From NCBI GenBank assembly GCA_012274445.1, contig JAAROD010000093.1, positions 1 to 64,000 of the forward strand: a stretch of DNA of 64,000 nt. The letters are read 5' to 3'. Below the pieces are notes generated by a model, which was not told the DNA's origin, searched no databases, and saw only the letters and a list, made by a program, of their open reading frames with translations. Shown here piece by piece: positions 12,901-25,800 of this stretch. The stretch is from Sclerotiophoma versabilis (taxonomy: Eukaryota; Ascomycota; Dothideomycetes; Pleosporales; Didymellaceae). A program made the translations under genes and the position numbers. How positions within the stretch are numbered: the stretch's first letter is position 1; each line of letters opens with the position of its first letter.

Positions 12901-15000
12901 CTAATCTTGCAGATTTTAAGCTTATACTAAGTAGCTACCTAGCTTAAAAAATTAGTAAGAACTTAGAGAATTTTAATTTAAGTCTTTCCCTACAGCAGGT
13001 ATATAAAGAGCTTTCTACTATAGTACTCCTTAATTAAAAGTATCTATAACTTACCTCTATAGCCTAGAGGTATATTAAATAGGTCTTAGCTAATTTACTA
13101 AAAGGGGTAAGCTAGTTTCTTATACTTTCTTTATAATACTACCTGCTTAGTATAGGTTATTATATAACTCTTATAATCCTTCTAGAGTACTCTAGCTATA
13201 TATACACTGTGCGCGCACTTTATAAGTGCTTATAGAGCTTCTAGGCTAAGGTAGCTAGCTCTAGTGTACTAGAGGCGCTTACTTAAGCTATAGAGATAAG
13301 AGTTATATAATTATTTTATTATTACTGCGTTTAGAAGGCTTATAGGATAGTAAGAAAGAGGTTTATATTTAAGAAAGGTAAGGTTATAAGTATACTGTAG
13401 GGTAGCACATATAATACTTATATTAAGGTCTTTAATATATTCTACCTGCAGAGTACTGTTAAGCTCTAGGTACTATACTCTCTTTTCTTATAATTAAGCT
13501 TCTAAGATAATATTAATATAGAAACCTTTAACTATAATAATATTTTAAAGAAGTAGGTTCTTAGTATATAGGCTGCGCTTCCTATAAAGGGCGTTCTTTA
13601 GTAAATAAGCTCCTTAGCCTGCTATAGAAAACGCTTAGGTACCTGCCTTTATAGTATTACTAGGATTAGATAGGCAGAAAGACCTAGGCATAAGGCACTT
13701 AGCGCTGTTAACTAGGTACGTAGCAGCTCTATTATCTAGAATTATACTTTTAGAGAGTAGATAAGCGTTAAAATCTATAAGGTTATATACCCCTAGAGTT
13801 TCTCTTATTAGCTAGGTGTTGCTAATAGTGCTTATTATTCTTAGGTTAATTAGAGCTGCTTATATATTGCCTAGAAACTTAACTTATAGTATCCTAGCTA
13901 CTAGTTAGGGACCTCCTAAGGCCTAGATTAAGTAGTAAGTTTTTAAGTACTAGCTAAGTTGCTTAATTTTCTTCTTAAGGTCTTTAAACTCTCTATAATT
14001 AAGCTTCTAGAGTATTTACTAATAAGCTTAGTCTCCTAGTCTATATAGAGGTAAAGATAAGCCTATTACTATAGTCTTAAGTACTTAGCACTGTGTTGGT
14101 TTCTATAGGTAGGTATAACTCTTAGTCTTATAGGGGTAACTATAGCCTGTTTATTTTAAACTTAAGCTGTTAGGCTTCTCTATAGGAGCTTCTTAGGTGT
14201 CTAATTAATTACTAAAGGTTATAAATATCTCTAGGTTATCTTTACCTAACCTAATTATATATTTGTGTATTAAGCTACTAAAGACCCTACTTACTTGGTC
14301 TAAATTAAGCGTTTTAAGCCCTAGGATAGTATCCTAGATAATTCTTTAGTGTATAGTATAAGCCTATTCTAGAGTAATTCTATGCCCTAATATATTAAGA
14401 AAATCTTAAATAGTAAGCTCTCTATTAACTTCTATAAGCTTATAAGACTTAGCTCTTATATATAGGTATAACTACTTCTAGTACTAGTCTTATAGAGCAG
14501 CTTATCCTTACCTAGCTACTTTAAGGTAGGCTCTATACTCTACTCTAACTTAGTTCTTAGTACTTAGTATAGTAGGAGCAAGCTCCTAGTATAGTGCTTG
14601 TATAAGTAATTATAGTATAGTCTTATTATTAGTAATAAGCTATACTATTACTAGTAAGATAATTAATAGAGCTACTGTAGTATTAACCTAGTTCTATAGT
14701 TTCTAAAGACACTCTGCTTTAGCAGCCTACTTACTTATTTATATTTTATATTTTATAAGCTTATAGTTATATGCCTTAGGGCTTAATTGCGCTTTAGTAG
14801 GTTAGGTAGACTAGCTATAGGTAGCTCTTGCATATAGGTAGTTATTATAGGTTAAGCTAGTTAATAGATACCTAGCAGCTTCTAGCTCTGTAATTAAGCT
14901 AATAGTAGGCAGCTTAGGGGCTTCTTTATATATACCTAGCATATTAGAGGCATCTAGGTTAATAAGATTCTATATATTACGTAGCTTAGCGTGCTAAGTA
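9985..15000 (-). pseudogene. Inner Copia gag-pol polyprotein remnant
   Basis: Minus-strand polyprotein in the order gag, protease, integrase, reverse transcriptase, RNase H. The RT box YINNIL lies near 10,905-10,925 (family YVDDI). RNase H is complete. It reads ATKQSTVTT..KAELLALKYIAKE, then LKQKHVKGTFIVTYIK and the terminal IPANRLIKALSR, which corresponds to the canonical Copia end MPADGLTKAL. Gln codons are TAG/TAA throughout. The 5' limit of gag is approximate and I did not verify a zinc knuckle. Confidence 0.8.
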
Positions 15001-15225
15001 AGCTAAATATACTAATTAGGCTAGTTATTTCTAGAGTGTAGCTAGTAGGCACTAGCTAGTATAGCTAATAAAGCTTATAAGCTGTAGTTAACTAGCTTAC
15101 CTATTGTTTAGTTTAGTAGTAGAGTAAAAGAGAGTTTTAATTAGAGTAGTTAAGTACTATCTAAAAAGCTTAATTAGCTAAGTGTGCAGAGAGATCTACT
15201 ACTCTTTAGAAGCTAGGCTTATAAC

Positions 15226-15517
15226 TGTTAATAAGCTTATAGTATAATACTTAGGTAATTAAATAATTAATTAGTGCCTATCTATCTAGACTTAATAACT
15301 ATTTATATATAAAGAAAATATTATTAGTTATGTAACTCTAGAATTAAGCTTATAGGTAGTAGCAGGTCTACTTAACTATAGTTAGCTTAACTACTAAGCT
15401 TCTTAAGAGTTAGCTATAAGCTTAGGCGCACAGGCTTATACTTTAGGTAATACCTAGCTCTAATATAATAATGCCTTACTTAGCCTAGCAGTAAGCTAGC
15501 AGCTTACTTATATAACA
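15226..15517 (-). repeat. 5' LTR of inner Copia (best preserved copy)
   Basis: 292 bp. On the minus strand it starts TGTTATATAAGTAAGC at 15,517 and ends CTTATTAACA at 15,226. It keeps the canonical TG..CA ends that the two outer LTRs have lost to RIP. Confidence 0.93.
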
Positions 15518-17199
15518 GATACCTACTAATAAGTTAATAAAAGCACTTTCTAAGTAGGCTTATAAGTACTTTTTAACCTATCTAAACCTTTATAATATAA
15601 ATAGTAAAGTATAATAGGTTATAGAGTTATATAAAGAGTAGTTAAAAGAAAGAGTAAATAATTAATTTAACTACTAGAGAGAATAACTCTCTCTCTTTAG
15701 GTGCCTACTACTAAGTTCTAAATCTAAAGCTTCTTTCTTAGTCTCTATTAAAACTATAACTCTCTACTAAGAGCTTCTTTATTATATACTAAGTAATATA
15801 TAAATCTATAGACCTTTATAAGCTTATTAGTACTAAACTATATTATAAAAAAAGAATAGTAACCTATAAAAGTAGTTATACCTCTAGATACCTATAGCTT
15901 ATTAGTAAAAGTAATACTAACTACCTTAAGAGAGCTAAAGCTATAAAAGCTATTAGTTTATATACTATAAGCTTAAGAAGCTCTAGAACCTATATAGAGT
16001 AATAGAAGTGCCTTAAAGAGTACTAGAAGTAGTAGTAGGTATAGAGGCTAGTATTAGCTATATTATAGCACTGCATAGCTAAGCTATTAACTAGTAGAGT
16101 ATATATACAGCCTAAGTAGAGTATAGTTCTATACTTACTCTGTATAGTGCCTATAATAGGCGTAATAGTAGTAGTAGTAGTAGTAGTAGTAGAGGTAGAA
16201 GCTAGTAGAAGTAGAAGTAGAGGTAGTAGTAGCAGTAGAGAAGGTAGCTAGAGAGGGGGCAGCAGTAGCAGATAAGAGAGGAAAGGGCTAGAGTCTCTAA
16301 TAGAGCCTAGAGGCCTAGTAAAAGGAGCTTAATTAGCTAAAGCTAAACTACTAATACCTAAAGGTAAGACTAAGTAGTAGAAGTAGGTAGTAGGTGTATA
16401 AGGCGTAAGAAGCAGAGTATAAGTAGTAGTAGTATAGTTAGTAGTAGTAGTAGTAGTAGTATAGTAGTACTTAGTATTAGTAGTAGTAGTAGTAGTAGTA
16501 TGTATAAGGTGCTTAGACTTAAGTTCTTTCTATTTAAAGTTAGCTAAATAGTTAAAAAGAGCCTAGAAAAGCTATATAAAAAGCTTAATTAAAAGCTATC
16601 TAAGGTAGTAAGAAAAGAGTAGCTATCTTCTAGCTATAACTTAAGCTTAAATAATAAGTTATAAGTAATTTAAGAGGTATAAGAAGCTTAAGAAGCTTAT
16701 AGTAACTAGCTAAATAGGTAGAAAAAGCTTAAATTAAGAGTAAAATAAGAAAGTACTTATAGCTATAGTAATAGACTTAGAGATAGTTAAAATTAGTAAA
16801 AGAGGCTAATTATATAATAATTAGCTCTAGTAAAAGTAAAGTAAGCTACTTACTCTATACTTATACTACTTATTACTATAAGATATTATATAAAAACTCT
16901 AACTATAAATAAATTAAGTAATAAAGAAGTTAAAATTAAGTAGATAGTATATAGTTAAGCTATATATTTTTAGTTAAGTATTTAGTAATATATAGAGCTA
17001 CTTAATATTATAAGGTTAAAGTAAAAGTATAAACTAATATAAAAAGTTTTTACTAGTAAAATAAGCTTCTCTAATAATAATTAGAAGCTTAAATTAGCAC
17101 CTTATATAGAAAGTATAATAATTACTACTAAATAAAGTAAAAAGCTATATAGTAGTTTATTAGATACTCTTTTATTTATAAAATACTATTTAGAGAGTA
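15518..17199 (+). mobile_element. Outer Copia resumed: pol end and post-pol region
   Basis: It starts in the RNase H tail (IPTNKLIKALSK) and continues through the post-pol region into the 3' LTR. It aligns with the reverse complement of 10,032-8,453. Trinucleotide tracts at 16,163-16,195 and 16,420-16,505 read (TAG)n, which the inner copy shows to be RIP-converted CAG-type repeats. Confidence 0.85.
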
Positions 17200-17491
17200 T
17201 ATTATATAAGTAAGCTCCTAGCTTACTACTAGGCTAAGTAAGGTATTAGTATATTAGAGCTAGGTATTACCTAAAGTATAAGCCTGTGTGCTTAAGCTTA
17301 TAGCTAACTCTTAAGAAGCTTAGTAGTTAAGCTAACTATAGTTAAGTAGACTTACTACTACCTATAAGCTTAATTCTAGAGTTATATAACTAATAATATT
17401 TTCTTTATATATAAATAGTTATTATATCTAGATAGATAGGCACTAATTAATTATTTAATTACCTAAGTATTATACTATAAGCTTATTAATA
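17200..17491 (+). repeat. 3' LTR of outer Copia
   Basis: 292 bp, same length as the 5' LTR at 1,051 and differing from it by a few transitions. It is followed by the target duplication GCTTT. Confidence 0.93.
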
Positions 17492-17496
17492 GCTTT

Positions 17497-18119
17497 TCTT
17501 TAAAGAAGTTTAATACTTAATACCTTAAACTATTTATAGTAACTAAAAAAATAAGTATACTAGCCTATAAGCTAAAACTTCTACTATTAATAGATAGAGT
17601 ATACTTAAAGTTTAATATATTACTATTTAAACTCTAGAAGAAACCTCTTATAAGTAGTAGATTCTAGCTAGGTTTAATTTATATACTAGAAGATATACTA
17701 CCTAGAAATAGGTTTAAAGTTAAATATATTCTAAGTTATAAAGAAATAACTACTAGAAAGTAAAAGTAGGGAATTAAATAGCTAAATTAGCTAAATAAAT
17801 AAGTAACTTAAAAACTACCTAAGTACCTTAATTACTATAAGAAAATTCTTAAAAACTATTATTATAATAAATAGGTACCTAGAAAGTTACTAACTAAGTA
17901 CTAGTAAGTACTTAGAGAGCTAAAGCTACCTAGGTAGAAGTAAGAATATTCTATAAAGTTAGCTATAAGAACTTAATATTATAAAAAAAAAACTAGTAAG
18001 TAGTATATTAACCTAGGTTCTATATAGCCTAAGGCTATAAAAGGCTAAGTAACTACTTAATATTTTTCTAACCTATTAAGAACTAGGTATTAATATTTAT
18101 TATTATTAATTAAAACTAG
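17497..18119 (+). pseudogene. Ty3/Gypsy integrase end with chromodomain, 3' fragment
   Basis: Continues the frame broken at 1,050: RKFDTRYL-type GPY/F motif, then AYKLKLL and VYLKFNILLFKL, which correspond to the Gypsy consensus AY-L-LP..HPVFHVSLL. A chromodomain-like stretch follows (FKVKYILSYKEI, later LPKYLNYYKKILKNYYYN, family WEP-E.L..A...L..Y). Together these place it as a chromovirus-type Gypsy. The 3' part is cut by the pogo element at 18,122. Confidence 0.82.
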
Positions 18120-18121
18120 TA

Positions 18122-19987
18122 ATATACTTTATAAGTAAGCTGTATATATAGGTAAGCTATATACTTTTACTAAGACTATACTAAAATACTACTTCTCTAC
18201 TAATACCTTAATAATAGTACTAGCTAGATATATTTAAAGAAGCTTAGATATAGCTTATAGTTTAAGCTCTTAAAAGAAATATAAAGCTTTTTCTATAATA
18301 TGCTGTAGCTATCTATAAGGTCTCTAAAACTATACTATATAACTAATATACTAGATAACCTTTACACGCTAATACTATAGCTAACTTATAGAATCTAACT
18401 AATATAAAGAAGTAGGTAATTATTAAGTATATACTTAAGCTAGTTATATAAGGATTTTCTCTAAGGCTTATAGCTATAGCTAATATAGCTAATTCTTTAT
18501 ATACTAAGCATAATCTAGGCTATATTAGCGTAAACTAGCCTAGTATGTTTATTAAGCGCTAACTAGAGCTTATAGTAAAGTTTAATTAAAAATATAACTA
18601 TAAGAGAGCTCTCTATAAGAATTCTAAGGTAATCTAGAGCTAGTTTAGCCTAGTAGCTAATATTAAAGCTAAGTATAGTATCTAGAATAATAATACCTAT
18701 AACTTTAATAAGGCTAGCTTTATAATAGGTATTATATTAATAAAGGTAGTTATTATAGCTTTAGAGTAATAAGAATAGCTAAAAGTAGTCTAGCTAGGTA
18801 ATAGAGAGTAGATAACAGTTATATAGAGTGTTAATACTAAAGGTTAGGCTATTCTACTCTTTATTATCTTTAAGGCGTGCTACTACCTCTCTTCCTAGTA
18901 TAAAGAGAGAAACCTACTATAGAATTAGAAAATTAAAGTTTCTAATAATAGCTAGACTACTAATAAGCTTAGTCTAGACTAGCTAAAGTACTTTAATGCG
19001 TATATAAAGAAGCATACTATTAGTACCTACTATCTACTAGTTATTAATAGCTATAAGAGCTATAACTTACTTATATTCTAGTAATACTATAAGAATAATA
19101 AGATTATTACTACCTATATACCTTCTTACTTATTACACCTTCTATAGCCTCTTAATATAGGTTATTTTACTCTTTTAAAGAAGGTATATAGGCACTAAGC
19201 TAAAAACCTTATCTATAACTAGATTAACTATATTATAAAGGTTAAGTTTCTACTATACTTTATAGCAGCCTTTAAAGCTTTATTTACTTCTAGTAATATC
19301 TTAAGAAGGTTCTAAGAGGCTAGACTAGTTCTATTTAACCTAGAATAGGTTATATTAACTCTTAATATAAAGCTGCGTACTCTATTACTATAACTCTCTA
19401 TTAATAATATACTCTAGTAGTTATAGACTTTTAGTAATACTCTAGAACTTAGGTTATAATTAATACTTATAAAGATAAGAATTTAGAAGTATATAGATAG
19501 CTTACCTACCTCTATAGTTAAGGCGTTTAAGAAGGTTTTAAAGAAAGTAGTAATAATTATATATAAGCTAGTATTAGTATAATAGAAGATTACTAAGCTT
19601 TAAGTAGTAAATAAGGCTGCTTTACGCTAGAAATTATATAAGAGAAAGTAAATTAAAGTAGAAGAGACCCTTATAGTTAAAGAGGGCTAGTAGATAACTA
19701 CTCTTAAGAAGTTTAGGGCGTATAGTAATAGTAAGAAGTAGAAGAAGAGAGTATGCGCTAAAGAAGCTAAGTTCTTCTAATAATACTATAGATAGTATAG
19801 AGAGATTAGGTATAATACGCAAATATATAAGAATAAAGTAGAAAAGGTCTCTTAGTAATATTAGAGGTTATTCTACTCTATACAGCGTTAGAGTAGATTA
19901 TTATAGGCTATAATAGAGTAGGTTTTAGTATAGTCTTAGTAAAAGCGCGCAGCTTACCTATATATACAGCTTACCTATAAGGTATAT
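18122..19987 (+). mobile_element. Fot/pogo-type DNA transposon (subfamily 2)
   Basis: 1,866 bp, TA duplication at 18,120-18,121 and 19,988-19,989. TIRs of about 65 bp start ATATACTTTATAAGTAAGC and contain a tandem AGGTAAGC motif, then CTTTTACTAAGACTATAC. The right TIR is less RIP-changed than the left. The same TIR is found at 50,583, so both belong to one subfamily. Confidence 0.93.
18230..19860 (+). pseudogene. Pogo/Fot1-like DDE transposase (RIP-inactivated)
   Basis: Readable family blocks in order: a CENP-B-type helix-turn-helix zone, the VNQPSMFIKR-LELIVKFN segment (family: WA..FVKR.PEL), KAKYGIQNNNTYNFNK-type first catalytic block (DET changed to NKA), LVINSYKSYN (second Asp to Asn) and LNIGYF (third Asp to Asn). 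The element is nearly full length, about 540 codons between TIRs. Stops replace Gln and Trp. The start codon is not recognisable, so the ends are approximate. Confidence 0.83.
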
Positions 19988-19989
19988 TA

Positions 19990-21255
19990 ATACTAATTTC
20001 TATAAAGAAAACCTTTATAGCTATAACTCTACTAAAAAGACTCTTTATACCTATTCTAAGAGCTAGGCTAGAAAGAAAAGCTTAACTAGCTAAGGTTATC
20101 TTTTTTACTAGGGCTAGTTCTCTTAGTAGAGAACTAAAATAGAGATATATACTAGAAAGAAGTAGCTAAAGCCTAAAAAGTAGTAGAAAGATTAGTTCTA
20201 TAGTAGTACTACTACTTCTCTATACTATTAGTAATACTAGTCTTACTAAAATAAGTTTTTACTTCTTTATTAATAACTATATTATTAGGCAGCTTATAGC
20301 TAATAGTACTAATAGTAGCCTATAACTATTAGTAAAAGAATTAAAATCTAAGAATCTTATTTCTTATAATATACTACTAGAAGTTATACTTATAAAATAT
20401 TAGTATACTTAAAAGTAGTTTAGAAGTAATACTATATTAAAGTAAGAATATTATTATTATTTATATTATTACTCTACTAAGCAGTCTTTTTATTTATCTT
20501 ATAGATAGCTTAATTAATTAGCTAGTTAAGAAAATTAATAGTATAGTAGAAGAATATATTAATTTACTAGATTAGTAATAGAATAGTTAAGAGAAGACAC
20601 TAGACTTACCTCTATATAATATACTTCTTTAGTATTAGTATAACTAGTATAAACTCTAAAGTTACCTTTATAAGTACTATATCTCTTAGAATAGTAGAAG
20701 ACTATTATAAATAACTTAATAGTACTATTAAAGTTCTTTATAAACTTACTAGTAAGGTATATAATACTACTATAGTACTAGAACTAGGTTATAGATAGCT
20801 ATAGTATTATATTATTAAAAAAAAGTATGAATATAATTTAGTAGTAGACTATAAAGAATATAAGTAAGTAAAAAAGTTATTCTAAGAAAGAAGAAAGTTA
20901 TTAAAGTACTAGAAGAGTTATTTAGTACTAGAGAAGGTAGAACTAAGTATAGTAATAATACTTAGAAGGTATAAAATAGTAACTCTTATATATAAGAGAA
21001 AACTCTTTACTTAAATAATAGTAATTACCTATTTAGCCTTTTACTACTTTTTTACTCTATAAAAAATAATATATAAAGCTAGTATACTAGCTATCTAGTA
21101 GTAATAGAGTAAATATAAATTACCTTAGTTAAGAGCTAATCTAGCTATAAAGATTTATAGTATAAATACTAGAGTTAGAATTATACTATATAGTAGACTA
21201 ATAAGGTATTATAGCTTTAGAATTAGTAATATTATATATTAAGACCTACTATATA
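19990..21255. other. RIP-degraded sequence of unassigned repeat
   Basis: Continues the Gypsy-side DNA after the pogo element and is cut at 21,256 by the Gypsy element inserted at GGTAT. Plus-strand reading gives Gln/Ser-rich stretches without a family motif. It is probably the tail of the first Gypsy element or another repeat. No boundary could be found. Confidence 0.4.
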
Positions 21256-21260
21256 GGTAT

Positions 21261-21447
21261 TATTAAGAGTTAAAGTAGCCTTCTAATAAGTATATATTTA
21301 TTCTATACTATAAAAGTAGAATAATAGAAAAGAAAGAAGAAATTATTTCTTCTTATATAAGATATAGTAAGATACTAAGCTATACTTTATAATTACGTGT
21401 ATAGGTTTAGTATATAGTCTTATATACTTAGAGCTTAGCCTATTATA
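21261..21447 (-). repeat. 3' LTR of Gypsy element
   Basis: 187 bp matching 27,804-27,990 with few differences. On the minus strand it starts TATAATAGGCTAAGC and ends ACTCTTAATA (RIP forms of TG..CA). Confidence 0.92.
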
Positions 21448-22899
21448 ATACTTTTCTTCTTTACTTTAATATATTTACTTATATATAAAACTTAGAGTAG
21501 TAATATAATAGTAAAACAGTTACCTATAGGCTACTATTCTTAAAATAAGGTATAGTATCTAAATTAGGTAATTTAGGTTTTACTATAGAGCTATAATCTT
21601 ATTATATATATACTTCTTTACTTATACTTATATAGTACTAGCTAATTATAGTCTATTTATATATAGCTTTAGTACTAGTAGTAGTTCTAATTAGTTATAT
21701 TACCTTATCTTATAACTTAACTTATAATTACTCTTCTATATAGTAACTATTAGTCTATTAACTTTACCTTAAGACCTTTATAGCCTTAGTAGAGGTATAT
21801 AGGTCTAAGTCTCTTATATAAACTATATAAACCTTTTTTTAAAAACTCTTTTCTTTCTTTACTTTATACTTAACTTATTAATTATTTTATAGGTTTTATA
21901 TACTTTTCTAAAAGTCTTCTTCTTTAATAATCTTCTACTTATAGTATATAGAGTTCTAGTAGCTAGCTAGGTAGTAGCCTTAACTATCTTTAAGGTTCTA
22001 CTAGTAGCTCTATAAACAGCACTTACTCTACTACCTTTAACTACCTTATTAATATTACTTATTAGCTTATTACTTATATAACTACTAAAAGTATTATTCT
22101 AGCTAATATTAATATTTCTTAAGGTTCTACTAACTTTAACTAGTACTATACTATATAGTATATTATAGATAAGGCTATTACTAATAAGCTCTGCTAGGTT
22201 CTTATATTTACTTCTATATAGTACTCTTCTCTTTTATAGTTTTTTTTTTCTTTACTAATATTCTATATAGATTAATATCTATTATATTACTAATTACTTT
22301 CTCTACTTTTATAACTAGTCTCTATATAATACTGTTTTTAGTTCTAGAGTTTATAATTACTCTTTTATTATTACTTATATAACTATTTATACTTATTAGC
22401 TACTTCTCTAGCACCTTTTCTACTTTAAGGCCTTTATTATTTACTTCTATAGTGCTATTAACCTTACTAGTTATACTAATAACTGCGCTACTACTATCTA
22501 AGGTAAGAAGATATTTATAGCTTTTCTTAGCTGCATGTCTATTATTAGGTAGTAGAATAGGGCTTACTCTAACTATATATAGAGTATTAGTAGTACTTAT
22601 TACTACTTTACTAACTCTTATATAGGTACTTCTTCTAAGTCTACTAATAGTGCTTTTAGTACCTCTAGTTATTCTAGTAGATAGGCTATTACAGCCTCTA
22701 TAGAGGAAAGATACTTTAGTAATACTAAGTAGGCTTTTAGTAGTATATATAGTTCTTTTATATAGTTACTATTTATAATATAGGTAAGGTTCTTCTTCTA
22801 GTTTCTAGCTAGTCTTTCTATAAGTAGCTATATATTTCTTATATAAGCTATCTAACTTCTATAGGCTTTAGTATTAATAATATTAGCTCTTAGCTTCTA

Positions 22900-25800
22900 A
22901 GTTAGAGCTTTATAGCCTGCTTACTTAACTTAATATTATAGTTAATTATTCTATATATATTTATTAATAATACTTTTAATAAGGTATTTTAGGTGTTCTT
23001 CTTAGTCTTTATTTTATATAATAACTACCTCTAGTACTTAACTATTATATTATAAAGGTAGTAGATTAGTTATAGTAGGTTATAGTAAATTAATATAGTA
23101 GGACTTAGTCTACTATAGAATATTAAGTTTAACCTAGTAGGGGTCTTATACGCAGGCTACGTAGAACTTCCTATTTTTCTAATCTAGCTTTTTACTAGGT
23201 CTGTTAGTCTAAATATTTTTTAAGTTTAGCTAAACCTAGTCTCTAACTTAGTATTTAGGCGCTAGTTATCTTATATAGTTAGCCTAAGCTTCTTATTATT
23301 ATTAGGAGTATATTATTACTAAATTTACTTAGTCTACTACTTAGTATAAGGTCTATATAATTATTTTAGCCTACTTCTTTAAATCTATTATATAATCTAT
23401 TAGGTTACCTTTAGCTAGGTTATCTAGCAGGTCTAAAGAGAACAGTATATTCTTAAACCTATATTAAAGGAAGAAGAGTAAGACTCTAGTTATTAAGTTT
23501 ATATAGGTATTAAGTATTAGTTCTAGTATTAAAGTAAGTATAGCCTAATTATCTTATGCTTAGTTTATATACGTACGTGCTACTACTTTAATATTACTAT
23601 TAGCTCTCTTAGTAAGTCTATTTATTTATAGGTAGAATATAGTAGAAAGGTTCTATTATATGCCTAGAAGTTTATATACTCTTCTCTAGAGTTTACTAAT
23701 AAACTAAGTACTTCTATCTAAGGTAATAGACTATAGAAGTTTATATAGTTAGTAAACTTCTTATATAAATACCTAAGTAATATTATCTACTTTAATTTTC
23801 TCTAAGAAGATTAGAATTATACTCTTACTTAGTTAGTCTTTTATAGCTATAAGGTTTATATAACCTAAGAAAAGTAAAAGACTAGTAATAAAATTAACTA
23901 TAAGGTCTTACTATATATAGCTAGGTACTAGTAATAGTTATAGGTAACTATATTTTCTATCTCTCTAAAGAGTACTTTACTAATAAATATTATAGTTCTA
24001 TATAAAGTAATAGTTATCTTTACTTATTTCTAGCTAGTACTATATTCTTACTATTATATAGTAGGTTTCTTCTCTTCTAAGGTATTCTATATAGACTATA
24101 AGATATACTTACTATATAATACCTATATAGATAGGTTTACTGTTTAGTACTTAGGTTCTATTTCTCTACTAGAGTTTATTATTATTTATTACTATATAGT
24201 TGCCTAAGAATACTACTATCTTTTTTATAATAGTATTTAGAGATCTTATACTATTCTTAATAGCTTATTATATAGCTAAGTATATCTTATTATCTTCTAT
24301 AGCTTAGTTCTAGTAATAAGCTATTAAGTTATCTAGAAGTAGTAGCTAAGGTAAGATATCTAATAAGATAGTATTCTCTAAAGTAAGAGTAGGTAGTTAT
24401 ATAGAAGTAGTATAGGTAAGGTCCTATTAATAGAATAGTATAAGTATAATAAACTCTCTACTAGTAAGCTGCTTATTATCTTCTTCTTAGAGTATGTCTT
24501 AGTTTCTTTTTAACAGGGCGTCTGCTTATATATTCTCTTTTCCTAGTCTATAGCAGATCTTTATATTACTAAACTAGAATATAATTTAAGCCTATTATAT
24601 ATATTCTCTAGTAAGCTTTTATTTCTTAGTAAAGTACTTAAGGTTCTTATAGTTAGTAATAACTTTAAACTCTTATATACTTTAGAGTTTAGTATTCTAT
24701 TTCTATAGGTAGAAGATTACTACTAGAAGTTTCTTATTATAGATAGAGTAGTTTACTTTATAAAAGAGAAACTTTTATAAAAGATATATAACTATATAGA
24801 GGTTACTAAATATATCTTCTTATAAGAGAGTAGCACTTATAGTAAAGCTAGAGGAATTATGTTTAACTACAGCCTTCCCCTTTAGGTCTAAGGTAGTAAG
24901 TACTTTATCTAATAGAAAGGCTTTCTTTAAGGCTAGAAAGGCTTACTCTTACTTCTTCTTCTATTAGAATAGTAAGTCTTTCTTTATAAGCTGTATAAGC
25001 AGCTTAAATAGAGTAGTAAAGTTCTTAATAAACTTTCTATAGAAATTAGTAAATTCTAGAAACTCTTATATACTCTTAATAGTAGTTAGAGCTTACTACT
25101 TCTTAATTACTTATACCTTTTTAGAATCTATAGAAATTCTCTTTCTAGCCTCTAGAATAAAGCTAAGGTACTTTATATATTAGATATTAAATTTACACTT
25201 ATTAAGTTCTAAGTATAGGCTAGCTTTTTATAGGTGTTTAACTACTTATTATATATATTTATAATATTTCTATAAGAACTCTTTAGTAAAGATAAGAATA
25301 TTATCTAAGTATATAGAGGTAAACTTGTCTAGAAAGTCTCTTAGGGCCTAGTTAATATATCTTTAAAAGGTACTTAGAGTATTTACTAATCTAAATAGTA
25401 TTATAAGCTATTTATATAATCTAAACCTTATATAGAAGGTAGTTATCTATTTCTATTTCTTAGATATTCTAATCTTATAGAAAGTAGTAGTAATATCTAG
25501 CTTTATATACTAAGTAGCTTATTTAATTAGGTTTAAAGTTTCTTTAATTAGTAAAAGAAGGTATTAATTCTTCTTTATAAAAGTATTAAGCGCTCTATAT
25601 TTTATATAAAAGTAAAGTTTACTTTTTAGTTTTTATATAAATAGTACTAGTAAGGCTACTAGTAAGTTACTAGCTCTAATAAACTTCTTTTTAAGTAGGT
25701 CTAGTAGTGTATAGTATAAGATAAGGAGCTTATTTCTAGATATTATATAGAGTAGGCTGTATAGTACTTCTAGAGTCTTTCTATCTACTTTATTTAGCTT

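Larger units (their letters stand above)
8451..15517 (-). mobile_element. Inner Copia copy, inverted, lacking its 3' LTR
   Basis: The reverse complement of this block aligns through its length with the outer Copia (for example 11,950-12,100 with 4,990-5,100, and 9,530-9,888 with 15,668-16,030). It is less RIP-mutated than the outer copy. Its 5' LTR is at 15,226-15,517. The left end stops at about 8,450 inside the 3' untranslated part, so some 400 bp including the 3' LTR are gone. It inserted in the outer RNase H at GATAC (15,518-15,522), and the matching left duplication was lost with the deletion. Confidence 0.88.
1051..17491 (+). mobile_element. Outer Ty1/Copia LTR retrotransposon, itself interrupted
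   Basis: Two 292-bp LTRs in direct orientation (1,051-1,342 and 17,200-17,491) begin TATTATATAAG and end CTTATTAATA, the RIP forms of TG..CA. The flanks are a 5-bp duplication GCTTT (1,046-1,050 and 17,492-17,496), which proves one insertion event. Integrase and reverse transcriptase lie on the plus strand, the Copia order. Inside are a solo LTR (3,328-3,817), a pogo transposon (5,723-7,564) and an inverted second copy of the same Copia (8,451-15,517). About 415 bp of its RNase H region are missing at the inner-copy junction. Confidence 0.93.

Noticed and set aside
16163..16505. (TAG)n microsatellites as functional simple repeats
   Set aside because: The inner Copia copy shows the same tract as CAG/GCA units, so the TAG form is a RIP product of a transposon sequence.
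1051..17491. A Starship or Helitron cargo element
   Set aside because: Ends, TSDs and reverse transcriptase motifs identify nested LTR elements. No tyrosine-recombinase (DUF3435) or Rep-helicase motif was seen.
19634..19822. 62-codon minus frame with hydrophobic residues
   Set aside because: Antisense shadow of the Lys-rich C-terminal part of the pogo transposase.
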